This document shows positions 24,775 through 37,841 of a stretch of 64,000 nt of DNA, piece by piece; the stretch's first letter is position 1; every line of letters starts with the position of its first letter. A model generated the notes under the pieces. That model searched no databases. It was not told the DNA's origin and worked only from the letters and a program-made list of their open reading frames with translations. Origin of the DNA: Rosa chinensis. Its lineage: Eukaryota > Streptophyta > Magnoliopsida > Rosales > Rosaceae. The stretch covers positions 40,171,001-40,235,000 of the forward strand of contig NC_037090.1 of NCBI RefSeq assembly GCF_002994745.2. The letters run 5' to 3'. Position numbers and translations under genes: made by a program.

Positions 24775-26734
24775 ATAAGAAAAATTTCTGAAAAATCAGA
24801 AAAACACTAAATTTCTATTTTTGGAAACTGATTCTCTCTCCTTTCTCCTGAGCCGTTTTCGAACAACCAATTTCGATTGACATTTTCTCCCTCGTTCGGC
24901 CACCATTGGAAGCTCCATTGGTCCCATTCTCTTTGTCTCATTTCCCTCTCCAAATCTGTGGCAACTTCATCGCTCGATTCGAGCCATGGATGGTGCAGCA
25001 AGGGCTGAAATAGGTGGCAGTGCTGCTTCGGGGGTCACCTTCGGAACTCCCAATTTGGGCCACCTCAGGTGACATTTCTTGAGGGCTTTTAGAGCCCAGA
25101 AGACGTAGATGCTTCCCCCTAAGTGGCTTGCAACAATTCAAAGTGTGGGGATCGAATTTTGAAATTGAAATTTCTAGGGTTTCTTCGGCCCCTTCCTTTT
25201 GAGGTAAATTTCGGCCAAATGGCTTTGATTCAGACTTTGTGCTAGTTATGAATGTTGTTGTACATGTTGAGATGAACATTTTGGCATAGGTCTCGCCACC
25301 CAATGTGGGGTTGTCGGCAGCGTGTGAAACCCATGCTCAGCCACTGCCGATGGTGTCTGGGCAGTTTCATGTTTCATTTATCGTCTACTCGTCGATACGA
25401 GCATTTTGATATATGATATGTAATTTTTGGAGATCGTATGAGCATGTTAGGATTTTTAGTGTTTTCGGTTTTCTCAATTTTCTATCTGTGAGGATCCGAT
25501 TGTTCGATCGACTTGTAATTTTGTCATATCTATCGTAGAAGTACTCTAGAGACCTTGGGTGGTCTCGGATGAAGTTTCACCTCAATTGGCATTACTTTCA
25601 GGATTTTAGTTCAAATGGGTGTTCGAACTTTAATCGCTTTGTGATTTGTGTACTAAGTTGAGATCGTATTTTACTAGGTGATTGACGAAGTGTGTTCTGT
25701 ATTTTATCTCGGCCGTAAGAGAAAACGCAGCGGGATTTAGAGGTGAGTAAATCTCTCGGGGTTCATTTATGAACGGAGTTGCTTCATTATTCAAAATTAT
25801 TTATTAAATTGTGAAATCGTTTTCGGAAATAAATATTTGTTTTAAATTATATGAACTTGATCATCAACGGTTCATAGGTAAGTAAAATTAAGTTTTATTA
25901 TAAAAATAATTTTTCAAATTTTTCACGGGTTTTGTATGTGTGAATTGTATTTGGTATTTGTAGCATTCCTGAGCGGGTGACTACATATATATATATATGT
26001 GGAATATATATATCGGTGCAGTTGTGTAATGAGGTGGAATCAATGTGTTTTGTGTGTTCGATGTTGCTATTGTTGTGATTTAATTTTCTAAGGAAATGAA
26101 TAAATTTTGGTTGCTTTGGAATGGAAATAATTTTGTTTTGATGAGAGTTTTACTTGTTAAATAATGCTGGTGGTTTAAGCGGTGAAAATAATATTTCGAA
26201 ATTGATTTCTATATTGTTTTTGAGAAGAGAGTTGAGCTTTGAAAAACAATATTTGTTGCAGTCAATTATATTGTTTTGGAAAGTGTTGAGGTTGTGAAAC
26301 ATTTTGAGTCTTGAGTGACTTTTTAATGTTTTGGTCTTTGTACCGAGGGTTACAGTAGTGGCAAAGGGTGGTTATCGGAACCATGCCTTTGGCTAAGATA
26401 TGGTTACGACTCAGTTAGAGTTATAGTCTATCTGTCATTGTATGTTATGGGGGTAACGAGCAGGTTACTTGCGACTCATGAATACATGTTTTTAAAAGAG
26501 AGTTTGGGGTGTATTCTTTATTTTAATTGTCTAAGGAGGGACTTGATTTCATATTAAATTGTGAGTTGAAAATAATATGATTTTATCACTTTAGTGATGT
26601 ATGTTACCTTTAAGAGGTAAGGATGTCGAGTTTTGGAAACGAGTCATTTTGTGGGATCATTTTAAATGGAGTTGAAGGGGTGATTCTTGGCTTTAGCATG
26701 AGTTGTTTGATTTCCTTATATATTTTTCTTTTTT

Positions 26735-27045
26735 TCCTTCTTTTGTTTGATTTTAATGTAATCTCCTGAACTAAATTTTCTATGCAGGGATTACTATGAT
26801 TTATTTCGTTTGATTTTAATGTATCTCTTGAACTAAACTATATGCAGGAACTACTATGATTGCTTTCATTTGATTTTAATATAATCTCTTGAACTAAACT
26901 ATATGCAGGGATTACTATGGTTTTGAATTGTGTGATTTTAGGTGATCTCCTGAACTAAACTATATGCAGGAATTGCTATGATTTGAATTGTGTGACTTTA
27001 GGTGATCTCCTGAACTAAATTTTCTATGTGGGGATTACAAATTTT
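26735..27045 (+). repeat. 62-66-bp tandem repeats inside LTR A4
   Basis: About five diverged units, each with GAACTAAA...TATGCAGG.ATT.CTATG followed by TTGATTTTAAT or TGTGAYTTTAGGTGATCTC. Copy A5 has a different repeat array at a comparable position (30530-30950). Confidence 0.75.
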
Positions 27046-27603
27046 TACCTTGTGTGATTGTAATTTCAGTTGTGTTTTGTGGAGTTAAATGTTGTTGCTT
27101 TAATTTACCTCATGAGTTGAGAAATTATAAGTATGCATTAGTTGAGTCATTTTATTTGAGTTTACTCATACGAACTTAAAAAGCTTACCGGGTTTGTCAA
27201 CCCGATGCACTATTCCATGGTGTAGGGGTTTTACTAGCAAGTCAGGATAACCAAGGTTGAGGTTGCAGCTCGTTATCGCAGTAGTATTAGGTTTAGAACA
27301 TATTTTGTTTATTTTATTTACTGCTGTTTTTAGTATGCACCTGGTGAGCGTTTACATTTACTTGGATACTTTCGAGTTGTGTAAACACTTGATGATGTAA
27401 TATGTGACTCTAGAAAACGAGTCGGTATTGACATTTGTGAGTTTAGTTATTTTGTTGCTTAGTTTAATTTGAAAAGGTTTCTATGTATTTCAGAGCGAAT
27501 GGTTAAGTTATCGCATTTCGGATTTTGAATTCTTTATCCAAAATTCGGGGTGTGACACACCCTACCCTCCAGGGTATAACAATCGTTAATCCTTGTAAGT
27601 GTA

Positions 27604-27779
27604 CACTCGCAAATTTGGAACCTAGAAATGGTTGATTTTTTCCTTTGTCATTATGGAAGAGCAAGAACAAAGCACACTCTAGAATATGTATCACTCGCAA
27701 ATTTGGAACCTAGAAATGCTTGATTTTTTTCCTTTGACATTATGGAAGAGCAAGAACAAAGCACACTCTAAAATTTGTA
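27604..27779. repeat. 88-bp tandem duplication
   Basis: Two adjacent copies starting CACTCGCAAATTTGGAACCT (27604-27691, 27692-27779), differing at a handful of positions. Located just downstream of LTR A4 with no coding sequence. Confidence 0.85.
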
Positions 27780-28555
27780 TGAACTTATGAGCATAATGAA
27801 TTAGTAATGTTTTAGAATAAATGTATAGTAAATAGTTTTTTAATGAATTGGGAGTTACACAAAGTATTTTGCAATACACAATCAAAATTTTCAACAGTCC
27901 CCGGTTCAGTTCCTGCTCCAGTCCGTATTAATTGTTAGGTCAAATTCCTATTCGGAATTTATCAGCAGCAACATGCATCCTAAAGGATTCATCCAAGGAA
28001 TCTGCTGAGCATGCATTGACAAGCATACAGACTGCACATGTTATCTTTTGATGGGGAGTGAAGCTGGGTTGGCCGGTGTTATCATATGACTGCCTAAAGT
28101 AGGGTTTGGCTGTCTGAGCATTGTCTAGCATGCGTAAGAAAATTTCGCGCCTCATTCTGTAGCGTCGTCTGAACTTGACCTCATTGAACACCATATTATC
28201 CATGAAGTAGTCATTCAACAACCTTTGGTTAGCTAGCCCATGTTGTCTATTTTTGTAAGCGCGACCTGCAACTAAACCACCCCATTGTGGTTGTTAATGA
28301 AGTTGCTCATAAGCCCACCAATTTCCAGCATCCGCCATCAAAATTATTTGCAATTCTGAGGCTTTGTTGAGACTAAATTCTACTACATTTTTAGTGCATT
28401 TCTCTCTACATTTTGCTTAGTTATTTCCTTAACAATATCATTTCTAACTTAGTTTTGTGTTTTTAGGTAGAAATGAGCTTCAAATGCAAGAAATGAGCTA
28501 AGAAGAGCTGGAAATGATGGAAATGAAGGCAAGGAGGAAATGTGGCGCAGAAATT

Positions 28556-31378
28556 GTGATACCCCGGAAATTAGTAATTATTTTCCAAAGATTTTCCGGA
28601 ATTAATTTTAGGTTTATTGGACGGTTTCGTGACTCGTGGACGGAGCGGAAGTGTTTCGGATTAATTTTCATTTTGAAATTGTGGCTTTAGGGGTGGCACA
28701 AAGGTTGACTTTTTATACGTAGAGATTCTCCGCAAACTTCCTTCACGAAAGTTGTAGAGCGCATTAATACGAGTTCGTGGATATGTGGAACGTGAGAATC
28801 GGAGTTCATATGAGAAAGTTATGGCCATTGGAAGGAATTTCCATTTTGGTACAAATAGAAGTTTCCCAAGTTGGAAACTTACTATTGTCATTACTTCCAT
28901 TTTCGGAAGTTCACTTTCTCTTTCTCCTCTCTCGGCTGCACTTTCAGAATCGAAGATATCCGGCTGACCCCACCGGAACCCGGACGATCCAACCCGACTT
29001 TTCCGGCGAATTGCGGCGGTCTCCGGCGACGAAACTTTCTAGATAGGATCGTCTCCTCCGTCTGGTCGTCCCTCTGGTGTCCTCTAGCATCGATTCTCCT
29101 CTATGGCGGCACTGCAAGGCGGTTCAGTTTGTGGATTTCAGACCCGGTCGGAATTCCTTGTTCCGACGTCAGCAAGGCTTCAAGTCTTCTTGGTTGAGCT
29201 CAGAGCAGCCTCGTAGATCGATCCTTGATGGTTTTTTGGATCGATTCACGTGAAACCTTGTTCAACTCAGTTTGGATTACTGTTCACGGCTTGTGAGGTA
29301 GTTTTCGACCCCTTATGATTGTTTTCTGACTTCGAGCTAGTTATGAGAATTCACAAGCATGCTTAGATGAAGAACTTTAATGTTGGGAGTTTTGTGAAAT
29401 ATTGAGTTTTGACAGGCAGCGATGCGCCACGGCCTGTGGCGGCATTCTGCCGGTTTTCCGGCCACTTAAGGAACTGTTTTGGGTATTATATATGTTCTAC
29501 TCGTTGATACGAGCGTTTCGATATATAATATGCAAGTTTTGGAGTTTGTTTGGAATTGTTATGATTTTTGCAGTTTCATACCGATCGATTTATTCTATCC
29601 GTGAGGATTTGAGCGTCCGATCGACTTGTGATTTGGTCACATCGATCGTGGACGAATTTCGGGGACTTTGGGAGGTCTCGGATGTGGTTTCGCCTCATTT
29701 TGCGTCACCTTGGGAATTTTGGTTCGATTTAGGGTTTCGAACATTATTCCTTGTGTTTCATTGACTGAATCAGAGCTGTAATTCCTTAGGTACGTGACGT
29801 AGTACTCCTTGGACGGCTATTTTGTGGATTGGCAGCCTTGTTCTGTATTGAAGACGCAGCGGGAATTTCGAGGTGAGTAATCTCACGAAGTTCATTCACG
29901 AACGGGCTTACCTTTATCGTTTTGAGAGTTATTTAGTTAACTGCAAAACTATAGTTGGTATTAGTAGGCATTCCTGAGCGGATGACTACATATAGATATA
30001 TATATATATATATATATTTACGTGAAATATATATGTTTTGGGTGGTTTGTGGATTTATGAAAACAATATGCATGAAATGATGCTTTTTATTGTTTTGGGG
30101 TGTGGCTTTTGGAAAACAAATGATTTGTGGAAATGATTGATTTCGATTTGTTTTGAAAAGCGTTGAGATTTGAGAAAAGCATTGAGATTTGGGTATGAAA
30201 ACAATATGCATGAATTGATGCTCCTTATTGTTTTGTGTTATGGCTTTTCGGAAAACAATAATTATGGAAATGTTGATTTCGATTGTTTTCAAAAGCGTTG
30301 CGATTTGTGTAACATTTTGGGTCTAGTGTGACTCCTTTAATGATTTTCTCCAAGGGACAGTGCGGCCCGAGGATCGAAGGTCTAAGACCTTGGGCAGAAT
30401 CTCAGGTGACCACGTCTTTGGCCGGACGAGTGGTTACGTTTTTAATTAGAGCTCTAATCTGTCTGCCATATAGGTAATTCATGGGGTAACGGGAATTGGT
30501 TATTTACAACTCATGACATTACGAAATTTTTAGGGAACAAGGTGTGAGTTGCTTCCTTATTAATGGTTTTTAAGGGGACAAGGTGTGAGTTGTTTTCCTT
30601 ATTAACGTTTTGGTAGAAATCAAGGTGTGAGTTGCTTTCTATGGTATGATTATGGTACATTTGATAGGAAATAAGGTGTAAGTTGTTTTCTATGTTTTAC
30701 TGATAGAAATCAAGGAGTGAGTTGTTTTCTATGTTTTACTGATAGAAATCAAGGAGTGAGTTGCTTTCTATGTTTTATTGATAGAATTCAAGTGTGAGTT
30801 GTTTTCTATGTTTCGTTTTAAAAGGAAACAAGGTGTGAATTGCTTTCTTTTATTTCGATTTGGAAGGAAATTAAAGTGTGAGTTATTCTCCTTTATTTCG
30901 TGTTTTTAAGGAATCAAAGCGTGAGTTGTTTTCCTTACCTTGGCGTGAGTTGTGCATGTGTGTTTTGAGTTACTTATACGGGTTTGTTGTGTGGCAACCC
31001 GGTACACTATTCAAAAGGTGTATGGGTTAATCCTGCAGGTCAGGGAAATCGTGGCTGAAGCTAAGGTGGCGCTTTTGCAGCTTTACGGTAGGAAGCCATC
31101 TTTGTGACTTTACCGTTGATAAGGACTTCCGTTGTATAGTTACTCTGAGCTGCATTTACGTTTTATTTTGTTGTTGACAATTTAATTCGTAAGCATTGTA
31201 ATATATAACTCTATGGAGCGAGTGTATATTAACTTTGAGGGTTCAGGGCATCAGTATGTACTTGGTTTAAAGGGAAAAAGATTCCAGGTATTTTGTATTG
31301 ATGACTGAACGTTCACGCATGTATAATTATGGGATTATATATATCGATTTTCTTGTGTGTAAAATCAGGGGCGTGACA
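28556..31378 (+). mobile_element. Solo LTR, family A (copy A5)
   Basis: 2823 bp with TG...CA ends (TGTGATACCCCGG ... GGGGCGTGACA) and a perfect TSD GAAAT (28551-28555 and 31379-31383), inserted into LTR B2. Shares with the other family-A copies the block AATCGGAGTTCATATGAGAA (about 28798) followed by AGTTATGGCC, and a GTTGTAGAGCGCATTAATAC block. No coding capacity; no internal retroelement region. Confidence 0.87.
30530..30950 (+). repeat. About 40-bp tandem repeats inside LTR A5
   Basis: About ten diverged units built on AAGGTGTGAGTTGTTTTCYT / AAATCAAGGAGTGAGTTGTT with variable spacers. Similar in position, not in sequence, to the array in LTR A4. Confidence 0.8.
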
Positions 31379-32466
31379 GAAATGAGAAAGAAATGGAAGA
31401 AATGAAGTTTTCCCAGTTCTATCAGGAGAAGGAATCCCAGTTGAAGTAGGAATCCTAATGCAACTAGGAGTGAGCTCGGAAAAATAATGTTCAAAAATGA
31501 AGAAATGTCAGAGTCCCAGTTGGATTAGGAAACCTGATGACACTAGGAGTCCTGATGCTGCTAGGAGACATGGTGAGACTAAGAGATGCTGTGTCTTGAA
31601 GATGACTCAAGATAGTTCAAGATTATTCTAGATTGAAGAAGAATTTCGGCAATATAAAGATTACTTTCGAATTGGCCCATTTTGGGAGGTTTGGCCCGAA
31701 GTTTGAAGCATGTGACTTGCACATGAGTCTCTAAATCTTTCTTGATGTTTTGAAGGAGTCATTGGCCCAATCTAAATGCTTTATGCCGTGAATTACAAAG
31801 GGTAATTCAAGAAGATTTCGGCAAATATCTTTATGGGATTATTTTGGATTTTCTTGGGATTTTGTGAGAGAAAATAGAGGAATAAGTATTGATTTATGAC
31901 TCTACATACATGGAGGCTGAAATTAGGTCTAAATACATGGAAGAATTCAGCAAAAGAAGGTTACTTGCTCTCCAATTCATATACTATTTTCTTATTGGCC
32001 GAAGTGATGCAATTCAAGAGAAATTCATGGGAACTCTAGCCCTTGCCGTTCACTATATAGAGGAGGTTTGTAAAGACATTCAATACACCACAAAATTCAG
32101 AATCAAATACACAAACACTCCTCTTTCTCTTCCAAGGTTTCGGCAACTTCAAAGAATTCCAAAGTTCAAGGCCGTGAGCATCCATTCCTCCACCTTTTGA
32201 AGCTTCTTGCATCCTTGAAGATCAAAAAGTGTAACCATGGAACCCTATTTTCTGTTTTCGGTTTTGAACTATGTAAAATAATTTTGGTTTCTTATGAATT
32301 TCGATTTTGGTTTTCTATCTTGGATTTATGTTTTGCGATTTCTTGTGTTGATGAAAGATTGATTTTAGATGTAGTTTTCGAATACTATGAAGCATGTTTT
32401 AGGTTTTAGGTTTTCAAATTAAAAAGTTGTGATTTCATGATGTTCTTGCATGATTGTTAATTTCGA

Positions 32467-32660
32467 GCTTCAATCCCAATTGTTATGTGTTAATTGATCT
32501 TTGGATGCATACTTAGGTTTATTAACATGTAATTGAATCCATATTAAGGTGCTAGCGTTCTAAGCTTCAATCCCAATTGTTATGTGTTAATTGATCTTTG
32601 GATGCATACTTAGGTTGATGAACATGTAATTGAATCCATATTAAGGTGCTAGCGTTCTGG
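32467..32660. repeat. 97-bp tandem duplication
   Basis: Two adjacent copies starting GCTTCAATCCCAATTG (32467-32563 and 32564-32660), nearly identical, within LTR B2. Confidence 0.88.
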
Positions 32661-33271
32661 GCTTTAATAATTTCGGTGGAAAACCTAAAATTACTTAGGT
32701 AAATTAACAATGAGTCTTGCATGCTTGATTAGCGTTCTAACTTGTGTTCTTGACTTGAATTGATCAAACTTCTATGATTCTTAATGCGTTAAAAGTGTTT
32801 TTGTTAGTGATTAGCTACCACTAGTAATTGCATGATTAATAGGGTTAACTATGGTGCGTTCATCTAGTTAATTTAATTAAGGGAAGTAAAAAGAACTTTG
32901 CATGCGTTCATCTTTGTTCTTGATTGATTCTATGCTTGGATATATTTTGATTCGTGATTTGATGTTTGAAACCTTGCCAACGTGTTAGTAGTAGTTAATT
33001 CTATCTATTTTCGTTCCATTCATATATCTCTACTTGATTCTTGGTTTTGATGTGTCACATATGTATATAAATACTTAGTTGTTAAATTAAATAAAATCTT
33101 AAATCCCCTTCTTATTTTCGTAAATATGTATATATATATTCTTCAATTTGTTTTGCTAATGTTTCATTTTTCAGGAATTAATTAGGCCATAATCCTTGGT
33201 TGAGGAAGATCTCTACTTATTCTTACTACATTGATAGTGTTTTAAATTGATACACTAATTTCTGTAGGACA

Positions 33272-33839
33272 GGCTTGCATCAGCTTCTTCTTCATCCTCC
33301 TCCTCCTCTTCTTGTATCTCCTTCTCTTCTTTGGTGGTCATCTCCTCCCACTTGGCAGCCCAATTAGAATTCATTGTAGAATTTGATTAAAATCTCTATG
33401 AAAGAAAGTGATTGAAGATGAATTAGTTGAGATGGTGAAGAATGGAACCCAAAACATACATTTTATTGAGTTTTAGAGCTGAAGATAAGATATGCCACAT
33501 GGATATAAAATCTAGTCAAAATCTCGATATGGAATTACACCTTGACACATGGCACGTAAAATCCTATCTAAAAATTTTGAGAAGATGATATCTGGATAAG
33601 AGGACATAAAATCTAATCAAGAATCCGAATAATTGCTTACAAAGTGACACGTGATATGATAAAATCATATCTAAAAAATTAATAAGATTTAATCAGAAAA
33701 ATAATTATATAAGAGTAGAAATAGTAACATAGTTATAAAATACTACATATTTAAAATACATGATGAAAAACAAAAAAATAACATGACATTTTAAACTTAT
33801 AGCCCTAAGAATTGGAGATGGTAGAAATTATTGCCTTTA
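33272..33839. other. Upstream flank of the Harbinger gene remnant
   Basis: Contains the first codons of the Harbinger ORF (33272-33374, -) and upstream AT-rich sequence with about three degenerate repeats of ATAAAATCTARTCAARA followed by TGACACRTGG (33500-33690). No other gene seen. Confidence 0.5.
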
Positions 33840-34032
33840 TGTAAAAGTAAAATAGGAAATGGAATTGTCTACTCATTTCATTTATAACCCCTTTATATAG
33901 GGATAAGATTACAACGGAAATATCAATTACATTTATGATACTAAATGCTGATTGAGCTGTGATTTGTAATTGCTTGATTCTCTCTTCGTCTGTTTCTTTG
34001 ACGAAGGCACATAATGTGCTTTTCCTTTAACA
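33840..34032 (-). repeat. Copia 3' LTR
   Basis: 193 bp, TG...CA on both strands, preceded on the minus strand by the polypurine tract AAGGGGGAG. A TATATAGG-type box lies at about 33892-33900. Confidence 0.93.
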
Positions 34033-34228
34033 CTCCCCCTTGTGCCAAGTCAAAGACCAAATGGTGCATGAGTTGTTGCCTCACTAAAAACCTTGCCAAG
34101 TAACAATAAAAACCCTGTGGGACAAAAATAAAACTTGATCGAAGGAAAAGAGCACAACGCACCTTCTACATTTGAGAATGACATGTGTGTGTTAGACTCC
34201 CCCTGACGTCTACACCTCCCCCTGATAC

Positions 34229-37200
34229 TTACATTAATCTAGGGAGCTTGGAAAGTCTTCGCATTCCTATGCTTTTCACATGTTTCTCAAATGTGTCCTT
34301 AGGCAATGATTTGGTGAACAAATCTGCCACATTCTCCTTAGACCTTACTTGATTCATTTGAATCTTGAGGAGAGTCTGTTGTTGCTGATTGTAGGACAAC
34401 TTTGGCGATATGTGTTTTGTGTTATCACCCTTAATATAACCTAGCTTCATCTGTTCGATGTAAGCTGCATTGTGTTCGTAAATGCAAGTAGGCTCTTCAG
34501 TGGTAGAACTCAAACCACTAGTCCCTCGAATATGTGCAATGATAGTTCTTAACCATACACACTCAAGAACCGCTTCATGTAGAACAATGATCTCTGAGTG
34601 GTTCGAGGAGGTAGCCACAAAGGTTTGCTTAGTTGATTTCCAAGATATCGCTGTGTTCCCATTGGTAAATACATAACCAGTTTGGGAACGATATGTGGGT
34701 CAGATACGTATCCAGCATCAGCAAACCCGACCAAAACGTCATTTGGCGTTTTAGTGTAGTGAGTGGCGTTTTCGCCATCAACATTTCCTTTAGGAATTGC
34801 AGTTCCATCTGCGGTCCCTCTTGTCTCTCTGCAGGGAAAAAACAGTCCTAAGCCAATGGTTCCTTTTAGGTATCGAAAATGTTCTTGATACCATTCTAGT
34901 GACGCTGCGTTGGCGCTTAGCTAAATCTAGCTAACAAGTTCATTGAGAATGCAATGTCTGGTCGAGTAAATTGGACTAAGTACAATAATGCGCCTATTGC
35001 ACTTAGATAGGGAATTTCAGCTCCCAATACTTGTTCGTCATCTTCCTTTGGACGAAATGGATCTTTCCTTGCATCCAAACTTCGACCGATCATGGGAGTG
35101 CTAGCAGGATGTGCTTTGTCCATGTTATATCACCTGACTTTTGGACATATGCAGACTGGTGGATTAACATTCCACAAACTCGGTGTTCTAGTTCACGACC
35201 TAGATAGAATCGAGTTTTCCCAAGATCCTTCATCTCAAATTCAGATTTCAAGTAGCTCGCAGTTTCTCTTATTTCATCAAGAGTACCAGTTATGACATAT
35301 ACTACTACAATTTGCAAATCCGGAACTTGTTTTCTTTATGAATACGCAGGGGCATAATTCATCGTTCTTATATCCCTTCCCAATCAAGTAGTCACTTAGA
35401 CGGGTATACCACATCCGTCTGGATTGTTTCAATCCATAAAGTGAGCGTTTCAACTTAATTGCAAACGCACTCTGTGGTTTAGAGTCACTTGACTTGGGTA
35501 ATGTAAGGCCATCAGGCACTTTCTTATATATCTCTGAATCTAGATCCCCATAGAGATATGCAGTAACCACATCTATGAGCTGCATTTCCAGTCCTTTGGA
35601 AACTACTGAGCTAACTAAGTAGCGGAACGTTATAACGTCTATTTTGGGAGAGAATGTCTCCTCGTAGTCAATTCCAGGGCGTTTGTGAGAAACCTTGCTC
35701 CACAAGGCGAGCCTTGTACTTGAGGACTTCATTCTTCTCATTACGCTTTCTGACAAAGACTCATTTATGTCCTACATGCTTTACACTTGGTGGGGTTAGC
35801 ACTACCAGACCAAATACCTGTCTCTTTGTCAGAGAATCTAATTCTACCTGGATTGATTCATTCCATTTAGGCCAATCTGCTCTTTGTTGACATTTTTCAA
35901 CAGAGCGTGGTTCGATATCATCATGCTCTATGATTTCTTGAGCAACAGTATATATCATCAATGTGTATGGAAGATCTTTCTATCAACTCATACGTACTCT
36001 CGTAATCCTTTGAGATTTCTTTGTTCTCTGGAATCATTTCAAACATCGGAGCGTCCTCCAGTATTGATTCATGGACATAACTATAATCAGAGACAATCTC
36101 ATGAGAGGGATTCTATACATTAATGATTGGTTTGTGCCTTACTCACCCTCTTCTTCCTTGGGTGAGTGTCAATCGAACCAAGTGACCTCCCCCTCTTCCT
36201 TGGGGAGCCACGGCCTCAACCACACCTCCACTAAGTGCGGTTGTAGTGCCTCTATCTGCGGCATCGTGCCCCTTGTTGGGGACTTCTAACCTTGCAAGCG
36301 CATTTGCAGCTGGTATATGTGATCTCGTCACTTTTACGATATCAGTAAACGCATCAGGCATCGAATCTGCTACGTTCTAAAGATCGATTATTCTTTTCAC
36401 TTCACTTTCACTTTATGAAGTGCGGGGATCATGATGAGACAGAGTGGGGACAAACCACGACAATTCCTGTCGTTCCCTTGGAAAATCCTTTTTCCTATCT
36501 CCCCCTAACGACGGGATGACTGTCTCATCAAAGTGACAATCCGTAAATTTAGCGGTAGAGAGATCGCCTGTCAAGGTTTCCAAATAGCGTATAATTGTTG
36601 GGGATTCGTATCCAACATAAATACTTAATCGTCTCTGAGGACCCATTTTGGTGCGCTGTGGGGGCGCAATAGGCACATATACTGCTCAACCAAATATGCG
36701 TGAGTGTGAAGTGTCAGGCTCATATCCAGTTACCAACTGGTACGCAGAAAATGGTTGGCTAGCTATGGGTCTTAAATGAATAAGTAAAGCTGCGTGCAAT
36801 ATTGCATAACCCCATGCAGATATAGGCAGGTTGGTGCGCATAAGCAATGCCCTAGTCACCATCTGTAGCCTTTTGATGGTGGCTTCTGCGAAACCATTTT
36901 GTGTATGCACGTGGGGTACAGGATTCTCTACATCGATCCAAATAGATATGCAATAATCATCAAATGCTTTTGATGTAAACTCTCCAGCATTATCAAGCCT
37001 TATAGACTTGATAGGGTGATCGGGGTGGTGAGCCCGTAAACGTATAATCTGTGCTAGGAGTATTGCAGCATTTCTTGTGGACAATAAAACGACATGTGAC
37101 CAGATTGTCGAAGCATCCACCAGAACCATAAAATACTTGAATGGTCCGCATTCTGGATGGATAGGTCCACAGACATCTCTTTTTATCCTTTGTAAGAATG

Positions 37201-37841
37201 GAATGTTTTGTTTTGTAGCTTTAGCATAGGAAGGTCTCGATCCTGTTTTTGCTAAAGAGCAGGCTTTGCAAAATGAGTGATGTGCCTTTGAAATAGTCAA
37301 TGAGGCATAATGGGAGGGAGGTAGTGCTTCTAGTACTTCAGAAGGCAATGACTGCATTTGAGCAATACTAGAACCAACACCTTGCAGTGTGGCGGATTTT
37401 TCTCCAATTTTCACTCGAAAGAAGGGATGTCCGTGTGAGTTCTTTTAAAAATACGGATCATCATGTCATGACCTCAGTGCCATAGGCGGTCATGCAAAAG
37501 CCTGTATGAGTCAGGGTCCCACATTTCATTGTTGGTGACAATATAGGATTCAATGATCCAAATCGTAGTGAGGTACAGTCCACTAGATTGACTCATAAGT
37601 TTCTCTAAAATGTGTTCCTTCCACATTCATTAGAGTTAATGTCAAGGTATTCAGTTCCATTCTCACGATGTGTTGTTACCTGATAACCATTGGCACAAAT
37701 ATCTTTGAAACTTAACAAGGTTCGATTAGCTCTTGGTGCATATAGAGCGTCTGTGACTTGAAATGTTGCGCCATTAGGCAGCAAAAATTTGGCAGTTCCT
37801 CGCCATTTTATTAGTTTTGATAATCCAATCATCGTAGTCAC
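34229..37841 (-). pseudogene. Copia pol remnant (protease end, integrase, RT, RNase H)
   Basis: Minus strand. 37841-37605 has the GAG-pre-integrase lead-in (A-P-R-A-N-R-T-L-L-S-F-K-D-I). 37414-36413 is integrase: K-A-H-H-S-F-C-K-A-C-S, D-V-C-G-P-I, R-L-D-N-A-G-E-F-T-S and N-G-F-A-E-A-T, i.e. the zinc finger and D-D-E core, with a stop at 36686 where the family has Cys. RT lies in 35961-35090 (G-I-D-Y-E-E-T-F-S-P, L-Y-G-L-K-Q-S-x-R-M-W); the expected Y-V-D-D is lost (Y-V-I-T-G). RNase H and the C-terminus lie in 35123-34229 (E-N-V-A-D-L-F-T-K-S-L-P). Multiple frameshifts; no functional polyprotein. Confidence 0.88.

Larger units (their letters stand above)
23580..27557 (+). mobile_element. Solo LTR, family A (copy A4), left end uncertain, with MULE inside
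   Basis: The right end GGGGTGTGACA at 27557 and internal blocks match copy A5 and the reverse complement of A1-A3: GGAGTTCGTATG.AGAAGTTATGGCC at about 23620-23645, a CTCGTCGATACGAGC..TTTTGATATAT stretch at about 25388 and a GATCGACTTGTAATTT block at about 25507. It is about 2.88 kb without the MULE, similar to A5 (2823 bp). I could not find the left TG end or a TSD, so it may be truncated. No coding sequence. Confidence 0.65.
28365..33271 (+). mobile_element. Solo LTR, family B (copy B2), carrying nested LTR A5
   Basis: TG...CA ends (TGTTGAGACTAAA ... CTGTAGGACA) and a perfect TSD GGCTT (28360-28364 and 33272-33276) inside the Harbinger fragment. Length without A5 and its TSD is 2079 bp, close to B1 (2083). 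It shares with B1 and B3 (opposite strand) the TTATTTCCTTA motif near the left end and the repeated TCC-TAGT-like segments at about 31440-31570. A TATA box (CTATATAG) lies at 32053-32060 on the plus strand, upstream of a leader. Confidence 0.85.
27940..33374 (-). pseudogene. PIF/Harbinger transposase fragment, split by LTRs
   Basis: The minus-strand ATG at 33374 gives M-N-S-N-W-A-A-K-W-E-E-M then an E-rich run, and is cut at 33276 by LTR B2. Beyond the LTR (from 28364) it resumes and contains Y-F-M-D-N-M-V-F-N-E-V-K-F-R-R-R-Y-R-M-R-R-E-I-F-L-R, F-T-P-H-Q-K-I-T-C-A-V and A-D-S-L-D-E-S-F-R. This is the conserved N-terminal region of plant HARBI1/ALP1-like nucleases. It stops at 27940, so the DDE catalytic region is missing. 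At least one stop and a frame change also occur (about 28295). Sequence at about 41035-41085 resembles a Harbinger end (GGCCATCTCCAGCTG on the minus strand) and may be this element's 5' terminus, separated by the Copia insertion. Confidence 0.75.

Noticed and set aside
31889..32200. 103-codon frame in LTR B2
   Set aside because: Overlaps the LTR TATA box and leader; absent from B1 and B3.
33500..33690. Degenerate repeats as a promoter array
   Set aside because: Only about three poor copies in AT-rich sequence; no support for function.
36143..36361. Plus- and minus-strand open frames within the integrase/RT junction
   Set aside because: Fragments of the decayed Copia polyprotein or shadows of it, not separate genes.
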